Origin: Peptostreptococcaceae bacterium
Lineage (GTDB): Bacteria; Bacillota; Clostridia; Peptostreptococcales; Peptostreptococcaceae
Assembly (NCBI GenBank): GCA_025210335.1
Contig: JAOARY010000015.1
Location: forward strand, 1-43,729
Reading direction: 5' to 3'
DNA length: 43,729 bases
Shown: positions 35,172 to 41,088 of the stretch, in pieces
Numbering within the stretch: the stretch's first letter is position 1
Layout of the letters: each line of letters opens with the position of its first letter
Notes under the pieces: generated by a model
Database searches by the model: none
What the model was told of the DNA's origin: nothing
Seen by the model: the letters and a program-made list of their open reading frames with translations, nothing else
Made by a program: the position numbers and the translations under genes

Positions 35172-36182
35172 ATGATTTCTATAATAAGAAAAGGGCCTAG
35201 GTTTATAATGATGGAAGTTGATGATATAGAAAATATGAAAGATTATTTTTTAAATAATTTCAAAGCTTTACATATGGGAAGTTTAGCGCAAGCTTTTGAT
35301 ATGACAGGCGAAGGTTACAGTGTTTTATTTTTAACGAAAAATATGAAAAATGCTAAAAAATTAAATGATTTAGAAGAAATCATAATATTTGAAGATGATA
35401 TAGATTATGTACTTACAACTATTATAGATAACAAGCAAGCATTAAATATAAATAGAGTTAGAGTTGCACCAAGAATAATACTTATGAGGTTACTTGGAAA
35501 TAGGGATAAAATAATTGATCAAATTAAAACTGAATATGAAAGCGAAGAAGGAAGTTTCTTAGAATTAATAAATGATTTTGACCATAAGGGTACGATTTTA
35601 GGATTTACAAAAAAATCATTGAATAAAAATATGTGTGTAAATGATTTAGAAAATAGAGCTTTATTTATAAAAAATAGAAGTGGATATTTAATTAAGCATT
35701 TTAGGCTAGATGCATTAAGATATATAAATGAAGGTTTAGATAAAAAAGATTGGTACGAAATGGAAATAAGAATTTATGATATGTATGAAGCATATGATTT
35801 ACATTATCAAAGAGTGATGAAGATTATCGAAATTTTGGAATTAGGACTTATTTTAGGGGAAGCATGGACAAAAGATTATCCTAGATTATTTATGGCTGTT
35901 GGAGTTTATAGATTAAGATTTTTTAGTTTTTTAGATCCAAAAGAAATAAAAAAGATTTTAATTGGATTAGAATATTTGGAAGATGGAACTAGGATTTGTG
36001 ATTATGATTTGTATTACAAAAGAAAGAAAATAAATTGGACGGATATAAAAGAGGAAAAGCTAAAATTTAGGAAAGAAATTGGTTTAGAAAATAGAAAAAG
36101 AATAGTCAGTAGAATAACAAAAGAGATAAAAGAAGAATTGCTCAAAAATGATGAAGATGTAAGAAAAACAAGAATTTATTAA
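35172..36182 (+). CDS. 336-residue protein of unknown function
   Basis: Not recognised. A soluble protein, rich in charged residues, with no signal peptide, membrane helix or Cys motif. Two parts can be distinguished: an alpha/beta-looking N-terminal half (about 1-170), and a helical C-terminal half (about 180-336) rich in Arg/Tyr/Glu, including WYEMEIRIYDMYEAYDLHYQ and KKILIGLEYLEDG. Its length and strong RBS (AGGGGGGGAG, 35156-35165, before ATG 35172) indicate a real gene. It follows the degenerate metallophosphoesterase by 14 bases and probably shares its transcript. It ends at a long inverted repeat. A regulatory or nucleotide-linked function is only a guess. Confidence 0.7.
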   Translation: MISIIRKGPRFIMMEVDDIENMKDYFLNNFKALHMGSLAQAFDMTGEGYSVLFLTKNMKNAKKLNDLEEIIIFEDDIDYVLTTIIDNKQALNINRVRVAPRIILMRLLGNRDKIIDQIKTEYESEEGSFLELINDFDHKGTILGFTKKSLNKNMCVNDLENRALFIKNRSGYLIKHFRLDALRYINEGLDKKDWYEMEIRIYDMYEAYDLHYQRVMKIIEILELGLILGEAWTKDYPRLFMAVGVYRLRFFSFLDPKEIKKILIGLEYLEDGTRICDYDLYYKRKKINWTDIKEEKLKFRKEIGLENRKRIVSRITKEIKEELLKNDEDVRKTRIY

Positions 36183-36194
36183 TATTATTGTATC

Positions 36195-36299
36195 AAATAA
36201 AGTAAGCTATTGCATAAAGAATCTTATATATAATATTTTTTTAAATTTTTACATTATATATAGTCTTTTTTTATTGCAATAGCTTACTTTACTTTATTT
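36195..36299. repeat. approximately 105-bp inverted-repeat element between convergent genes
   Basis: Perfect 16-base arms AAAGTAAGCTATTGCA (36199-36214) and TGCAATAGCTTACTTT (36275-36290) enclose a second imperfect AT-rich inverted repeat, so almost the whole unit folds into one hairpin. The outer flanks AATAAAG and CTTTATTTT extend the symmetry, with an extra 5-base step on the right. It sits between convergent genes and may terminate both. It also resembles the element at 9793-9895 in length, ends and interior. Confidence 0.6.
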
Positions 36300-36314
36300 T
36301 AATTTATATTGTTT

Positions 36315-37634
36315 TTATAAACTAAGTTCTTTATTTGAGTTTCTATCTTCCATAGATTTCATGACTTTTAAAATTACCTTATCAGCAGTTTCAAATGCTT
36401 CTTTTGCAAGTGTACCTAAATTTCTTATACTTTCTTCACATGTTTCACCAACGATACCATTGTAAGAAGGTGCAAATAAGCTATTTTTGGCAAGTAATGC
36501 AGATTGAACTGCTACAGAAGCAGATGATGATAATTTAAGAGCACAGCCTTCTTTAGCACCATCACAAATCATACCAGATGTGTTAGCAAGAACATTATCT
36601 ATAACCATATCTATTTGATCATAAGTACATCCCATTAACCATGCTATTGCAACTCCAGAACCTGTACCAGCAGCAACACCACAAGCACATAAAGCAGAAA
36701 GTCTTCCAATAAAATGCTTAATATAGCTATTCATTAAATGACTTATAGCAACAGCTTTAGCTAGATTTTCATCACTAACTTCAAACATATTTTTATATGC
36801 TACAATAGGTAAAATGGCAGTAAGACCATTGTTTCCACTACCATTACTACTCATAACAGGGATAACCATACCAGACATTCTTGCATCAGAAGCTCCAGCT
36901 GTTAGCATCATCGCATCTGTCATCAAATCGTTTTTTAGATAATTATCTTCAACTGATTTTTTTATTCCAAAGCCAACACCCATACCAGTTTTTTTAGTTA
37001 AACCTATGTTAGCAATATGTTCATTCATATTAACACCATCTAACATAAATTTTATATCATTTAGTTTTAATTCTTCAACCTCTTTTATAATATCTCTTAT
37101 ACTCATATCAAATAGTGGATTTCTTTCTATTTTAGAATGATTTGATTCTTCTGTTTTTGTTTCTAATATTATTTCATCATTTTTCTTTATAAATACAAAA
37201 TTATTATGTTTTTTCATAATTATAACATTTGCTTTATTATGTTTTCCTTTTATATTTGCTTCAATATATATTTTTTCAGATGTATCTTTTATATCTATTG
37301 TAACTTTATTTAATGCAATTAGTTTTTTTGCTTCATCTCTTTGTGCATCAGATACAGTTTCTAAAACTTTAAGATCTTTAGAGCTATCTCCACCACAAGC
37401 TCCAATAGCACCTGCTGAAACTAGTCCAACTTCTTCGCAATTTGGAATCCCAACAGAAAGACCATTTTTATATATATTTGGACCAACTATTATATCAAGT
37501 TTTTCTATGCTGTCATCAGAAATTAATTCTCTAGCTTTGGCACATGCAAGAGCAACAGCAACTGGTTCTGTACAACCTATTGCAGGAACTACTTCAGCGT
37601 TTAATGTTTCTAATATAATATTTTTAATATTCAT
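36315..37634 (-). CDS. CyuA/UPF0597-family L-cysteine desulfidase-like protein (serine dehydratase alpha-like)
   Basis: 439 residues, UPF0597 (YhaM/CyuA) family, related to the iron-sulfur L-serine dehydratase alpha chain. Known members are [4Fe-4S] L-cysteine desulfidases producing H2S, pyruvate and ammonia. Candidate cluster cysteines are Cys21 in AIGCTEPVA, and those in LSALCACGVAAGTGSG, LMGCTYDQ and GMICDGAKEGCALK. Gly-rich motifs MSSNGSGNNGL and TAGASDARMSGM are intact. ATG 37634 has GGAGGTA as RBS. Apparently monocistronic on the minus strand, ending at the 36195-36299 hairpin. A sulfur-metabolism role would fit the sulfur fusion protein and BioB elsewhere in this segment, though no direct link is shown. 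Confidence 0.85.
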   Translation of the reverse strand: MNIKNIILETLNAEVVPAIGCTEPVAVALACAKARELISDDSIEKLDIIVGPNIYKNGLSVGIPNCEEVGLVSAGAIGACGGDSSKDLKVLETVSDAQRDEAKKLIALNKVTIDIKDTSEKIYIEANIKGKHNKANVIIMKKHNNFVFIKKNDEIILETKTEESNHSKIERNPLFDMSIRDIIKEVEELKLNDIKFMLDGVNMNEHIANIGLTKKTGMGVGFGIKKSVEDNYLKNDLMTDAMMLTAGASDARMSGMVIPVMSSNGSGNNGLTAILPIVAYKNMFEVSDENLAKAVAISHLMNSYIKHFIGRLSALCACGVAAGTGSGVAIAWLMGCTYDQIDMVIDNVLANTSGMICDGAKEGCALKLSSSASVAVQSALLAKNSLFAPSYNGIVGETCEESIRNLGTLAKEAFETADKVILKVMKSMEDRNSNKELSL

Positions 37635-37951
37635 TTTAATACCTCCAGATAGTTATATAAAATTTTCATTGATATGTATAAAAATTTTATGAATAATAAT
37701 TTTGTAGTGTAAAAATATTTATATTAAAAGATAAAGCATTAAACATACCATAAATAAAATAAAAAACAAAATTTTATTTTATTTATTATAAATTCTTTAT
37801 AATTATTGAGATTAAAGGATTAAAAATTTGAAATAATAATCATTTTTATTTTACTTATTTAAATTAAAAAAAATAAAATCTCAATTTGATACAAAAAAAC
37901 GTTTTTTAATATCAAATTGAGATTTTATTCTCAAAATAAGAAAATGAAAAT
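37635..37951. other. 317-bp gene-free region between cyuA-like gene and bioB
   Basis: AT-rich. It contains an A/T-only inverted repeat of 14 bases per arm (37751-37764 and 37772-37785) of unknown purpose, the bioB terminator hairpin at 37872-37929, and presumably the minus-strand promoter for the gene ending at 36315. No reading frame is credible. Confidence 0.5.
37872..37929 (-). terminator. strong terminator of bioB
   Basis: A perfect 20-base inverted repeat (37872-37891 and 37910-37929; minus strand begins AATAAAATCTC) with a further AAAAAACGTTTTTT palindrome in the loop, followed on the minus strand by a T8 run. It lies 22 bases beyond the bioB stop. Confidence 0.8.
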
Positions 37952-38917
37952 TTATATTTTATATTTTAAATTCAACTCATCTAATTTAGATTTATCTAAA
38001 GCTATGTTACTTCCTATTGTCGTTAAAAAATCACCTGTTAAAATAGAATCTACACCACCTTGCAATAGTTTAATATCATTATTTTTTAGAGCAGATCTTC
38101 CGCCTGCTATTTTGATTCTTTTTTTAGGCAATATGAATCGGTAAATAGCAAAATATCTCAATATTGTATCCACACATAATATTTTTTTGTTTTCAAATTC
38201 AGTATTTTTTATAGGATTTAATATATTTATAGGTATTGTTGTAGGATTTATTTCTTTTATTTCATAAGCCATTTGAATTCTTTGTTCATTTGTTTCACCT
38301 AGACCCCAAATACCACCACAGCATATTTCAAGTCCTGCATCTTTAGCGTTATTTATAGTACTTAAACGATCATTATATGTATGTGTAGTACAAATGTTGA
38401 TATAATTATCCATAGAAGTTTCTATATTATGATGATATCTTATAACACCTGAATTTTTTAATCTGATAGCTTGATCTTTTTTTAGTAAGCCAAATGAAGC
38501 ACATAATTTTAAGTCGGTATTAGTTTTTAGATTTTTGTATATTTCCTCCAATTTATTCAAATCATTATTATTTAAATTTTTACCGCTAGAAACTAAAGAA
38601 AATCTATCTACTTTTTGAGAATCTATTTTACATGCTTGTTTTAAGATTTTATCAAGAGTAAGTAATTTATAAGTGTCTATATTTGTATTGTACTTTGAAG
38701 ATTGGGCACAAAATTTACAGTCCTCACTACAATTTCCCGATTTTACATTCATTATAGTGCATAAATCTATGTAATCACCTATGTATTTCTCTCGGATTTT
38801 ATTTGCGTATAGAAGTAGGGTTTTTAAATCATTATAATTTATTAATTCTAATGCAATATTTTTTTCGATACCAATACCTGTTTTTAAAACATTATCTAAT
38901 TCTTTTATTATATGCAT
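37952..38917 (-). CDS. bioB: biotin synthase
   Basis: Radical SAM enzyme inserting sulfur into dethiobiotin. 321 residues, standard length. SAM cluster CxxxCxxC is Cys63, Cys67, Cys70 (NCSEDCKFCAQSS). For the second, sulfur-donating cluster the expected ligands are partly changed: where the first Cys should be (37 residues after Cys70, as in E. coli Cys60 to Cys97) there is Ser107 in RFSLVSSG, while Cys139 (KLCASFG), Cys199/200 (EICCGG) and Arg274 (AGGRSA) remain. RBS AAGGAGG precedes ATG 38917. The promoter and BirA-like operator upstream imply biotin repression. No other bio gene is nearby, so the cell may only complete imported or elsewhere-made dethiobiotin. Confidence 0.92.
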   Translation of the reverse strand: MHIIKELDNVLKTGIGIEKNIALELINYNDLKTLLLYANKIREKYIGDYIDLCTIMNVKSGNCSEDCKFCAQSSKYNTNIDTYKLLTLDKILKQACKIDSQKVDRFSLVSSGKNLNNNDLNKLEEIYKNLKTNTDLKLCASFGLLKKDQAIRLKNSGVIRYHHNIETSMDNYINICTTHTYNDRLSTINNAKDAGLEICCGGIWGLGETNEQRIQMAYEIKEINPTTIPINILNPIKNTEFENKKILCVDTILRYFAIYRFILPKKRIKIAGGRSALKNNDIKLLQGGVDSILTGDFLTTIGSNIALDKSKLDELNLKYKI

Positions 38918-38966
38918 TTTAAAGCCTCCTTTGTAGAATGGATATAAATAATTTGAACATAAAAAT

Positions 38967-39001
38967 TTAGGTTAACCTAAAAAATAAATATGTTAACATT
39001 G
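38967..39001. promoter_or_regulatory. probable BirA (biotin repressor) operator of bioB
   Basis: TTAGGTTAACC (38967-38977) and ATGTTAACATT (38991-39001) place two GTTAAC cores 15 bases apart. This matches my recollection of the Gram-positive BirA operator, paired GTTAAC cores with a spacer near 15-16. It covers the predicted bioB transcription start. Confidence 0.65.
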
Positions 39002-39030
39002 ATTATAAAAAAAAGAATGATATTTGTCAA
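39002..39030 (-). promoter_or_regulatory. consensus promoter of bioB
   Basis: On the minus strand TTGACA (39030-39025), a 17-base spacer and TATAAT (39007-39002), a perfect sigma-A consensus. The -35 box lies at the centre of the terminator hairpin of the upstream gene, and the BirA-like operator begins immediately downstream. Confidence 0.85.
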
Positions 39031-39044
39031 ATATCATTCTTTTT
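39010..39044 (-). terminator. terminator of the radical SAM/107-residue gene pair
   Basis: AAAAGAATGATATTTG pairs with CAAATATCATTCTTTT around one base. On the minus strand an uninterrupted T run follows, then the bioB -10 box. Confidence 0.8.
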
Positions 39045-39105
39045 ATATTTGTAAATTATAATTAAAAATCTATATAAAATTAGAAAGCTTATAATCAATT
39101 TATAT

Positions 39106-39429
39106 TTATTTTAATATAAAATCACAAGAATTATTATTGTTATAAATATACAAATTAAAATTTTTATAGTTTAATTCAAAATTGCAAAAACTTGAATATA
39201 AATCAATATCTCTTAGTATATGAATAGTAGCAATAGTATTAGATTTAGTCAGTCTTATTATAATTCCTCTAACTTTATTAAATTGTAATCTTGAGTATTT
39301 ATTATCTTCAATATCCAAATTAAGAGTCTTATAGTTTAAATCTATAAATAAATCTATATCAGCTAGATCTTCTTTAATTATTCTTGTTTCAAATTCAGTT
39401 TTTAAATTTAAATTAAAATAGTTTTTCAT
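39106..39429 (-). CDS. 107-residue protein of unknown function
   Basis: Not recognised. Soluble, acidic and Asn-rich, with predicted beta-strands (KTLNLDIEDNKYSRLQFNKVRGIIIRL, given here only in part as GIIIRLTKSNTIATIHILRD and FNLYIYNNNNSCDFILK). A longer frame to 39480 exists, but ATG 39429 with GGGTGAT (minus strand, 39440-39434) is preferred, putting the start 5 bases after the stop of the radical SAM gene. The two are therefore probably one operon ending at the 39010-39044 terminator. One Cys only; no transmembrane helix. Confidence 0.55.
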   Translation of the reverse strand: MKNYFNLNLKTEFETRIIKEDLADIDLFIDLNYKTLNLDIEDNKYSRLQFNKVRGIIIRLTKSNTIATIHILRDIDLYSSFCNFELNYKNFNLYIYNNNNSCDFILK

Positions 39430-39434
39430 ATTTA

Positions 39435-40385
39435 TCACCCATTTATGTTTTTTAAAGCTTTTCCATTTAAATAATTGCATAAATCGCCTTGTTTATAGTT
39501 TTTTTCTTGCATTGTAAATTCTATATCATCTTTTATTTTCCACCATGATGTATTCCAATTGCAAAATAATGTATCTTCTTTTGGAGCTCGGCCTAAAAGT
39601 CTATGAATAACAATATCTTTTGATAAATATCTTAAAAATCTTATAACTCTTTTTTTATAATCATCTAAACTTATTAAATTTAATTCATTATTTAAAAATT
39701 CATTAGCCATCATCGAATTTTTGGGTATATATAAAGAATGAAGTTTAACTCCAGTTATTTTTAAAGATGATAAAATTTTTGCAGCTTCAATAATATCATC
39801 TTCATCATCAAATGGTAAATTAAGTATTAAATGAGTACAAATCTCAAAATCATATTTTTTAATCATTAATACTGCATCGATATATTCAGCTAACGTATGA
39901 CCTCTATTTATTTTTTTTAATGTTTTATGGTTTATACTTTGAAGTCCAAGCTCTATAGAGATGTTTACATTGGAGGTTTTTTTTATTTCATATAGAAATT
40001 TTAAGTAGTCCTCATTTATAGAATCAGGTCTAGTTGATATACTTATTTCTACTATATTTTCAACCAAAGCTTCTTTTATATATTTTTTAAAATCTGAAAG
40101 TGGTAAATAGGTATTTGTATAATTTTGAAAATAGGCTATAAATTTATTAGCCTTATATCTTTTACCCATATAATCCATGTTTTTTGAAAGTTGTTCTTTA
40201 ACTGTTAATTGATTATCTAATGATTCAAATCCAGTTGCTATATCTGCGCAAAAACTACAGCCATTATTTCCAAGAATACCATCTCTATTTGGACATGTAA
40301 CAGGTAAGTTTATAGGAAGTTTATAGACTTTTTCACCATATTGATTTTTTAGATAATCAGAATATTTATAATAAATAGTGTTCAT
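39435..40385 (-). CDS. YhcC-type radical SAM protein (TIGR01212 family)
   Basis: 316-residue radical SAM protein resembling the E. coli YhcC group, of unknown substrate. The N-terminus (YSDYLKNQYGEKVYKLPINL) and cluster region CPNRDG...GCSFC (Cys at about 31, 43 and 46, with the long CxnCxxC spacing of this family) are typical. Further motifs are ISISTRPDSI, SIELGLQSINHKTLKKINRGHT, THLILNLPFDDEDD, and HRLLGRAPKEDTLFCNWNTSWW at the end. RBS on the minus strand is a weak AAAGGAT. It is the first gene of a two-gene operon divergent from the arsR-type gene. Confidence 0.88.
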   Translation of the reverse strand: MNTIYYKYSDYLKNQYGEKVYKLPINLPVTCPNRDGILGNNGCSFCADIATGFESLDNQLTVKEQLSKNMDYMGKRYKANKFIAYFQNYTNTYLPLSDFKKYIKEALVENIVEISISTRPDSINEDYLKFLYEIKKTSNVNISIELGLQSINHKTLKKINRGHTLAEYIDAVLMIKKYDFEICTHLILNLPFDDEDDIIEAAKILSSLKITGVKLHSLYIPKNSMMANEFLNNELNLISLDDYKKRVIRFLRYLSKDIVIHRLLGRAPKEDTLFCNWNTSWWKIKDDIEFTMQEKNYKQGDLCNYLNGKALKNING

Positions 40386-40587
40386 AATTTTTTATCCTTT
40401 CATTGGAATTTAACTAAGTGCATTTAAAATTATAATATAACATAATAATATGTGCAAATTTATTGATGTATATCAATAAATTTGATAAAAAATAAAATAT
40501 TTAATTGAAAATGGCATAAGGTTAATGATAATATATATTTATGCAAATAACACCCAATGAAATTTGTATAAATATATATTAATTATT

Positions 40588-40616
40588 TGACAAATAGAAT
40601 GCGATATCGTATTATT
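40588..40616 (+). promoter_or_regulatory. promoter and palindromic operator of the ArsR gene
   Basis: TTGACA (40588-40593), a 17-base spacer and TATTAT (40611-40616). Between the boxes lies the palindrome AATGCGATATCGTATT (40599-40614), a likely site for the ArsR-family product itself. Confidence 0.75.
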
Positions 40617-40650
40617 ATGATATTAAGATTTATGTTTTGGAGGAATTTAT

Positions 40651-40935
40651 ATGGATAATTATAAGAATAATCCCGCTTGTTTTGAGGAAAATGCTGATTT
40701 ATTAAAAGCATTATCTCATCCAGTTAGGCTATGTATAGTTAAAGGTCTTATTGAAAATGGGGAAAGTAACGTTTCAAATATGCAAAATTGTTTAGATATG
40801 CCACAATCGACGATATCACAACATATATCTAAACTAAAAGCTTGTAAAGTTATAAAAGGTTATAGAAATGGACTTGAAATAAAATACAAGGTTGAAAATG
40901 AAAAAATTATAGAAATTGTGAAAATTTTATTTTAG
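40651..40935 (+). CDS. ArsR/SmtB-family transcriptional repressor, possible persulfide sensor
   Basis: 94-residue winged-helix regulator. HTH is LLKALSHPVRLCIVKGLIE through NMQNCLDMPQSTISQHISKLKACKVI, then the short wing KGYRNGLEIKYKVE. It lacks the ELCVC metal motif of arsenic sensors. Cysteines are Cys10, Cys28, Cys47 (start of the recognition-helix region) and Cys65. Its neighbour is a rhodanese/TusA/DsrE fusion enzyme, so sensing of reactive sulfur through Cys pairs, as in SqrR/BigR proteins, is a reasonable inference. RBS GGAGGAA precedes ATG 40651. A hairpin terminator follows before the enzyme gene. Confidence 0.85.
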   Translation: MDNYKNNPACFEENADLLKALSHPVRLCIVKGLIENGESNVSNMQNCLDMPQSTISQHISKLKACKVIKGYRNGLEIKYKVENEKIIEIVKILF

Positions 40936-40975
40936 TAAGTAAATTAAAACTAAGATTATTTTTAATTTATTTTTT

Positions 40976-41002
40976 AGGTAGTAAAATACTACCTTATTTT
41001 TT
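40976..41002 (+). terminator. hairpin between arsR-type gene and fusion enzyme
   Basis: AGGTAGTA-AAA-TACTACCT followed by TATTTTTT. It should separate the regulator transcript from the enzyme, or act as an attenuator between them. Confidence 0.8.
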
Positions 41003-41088
41003 AAAGTGTAAATCGTTAAATTGCAATAAATGAATATTAGAGCTATAAATTATCCATTAAAATGAAATCATATACAAGGAGGGGTATT

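Noticed and set aside
37917..38144. 75-codon plus-strand frame over the bioB 3' end
   Set aside because: It begins inside the bioB terminator hairpin and is antisense to conserved bioB sequence.
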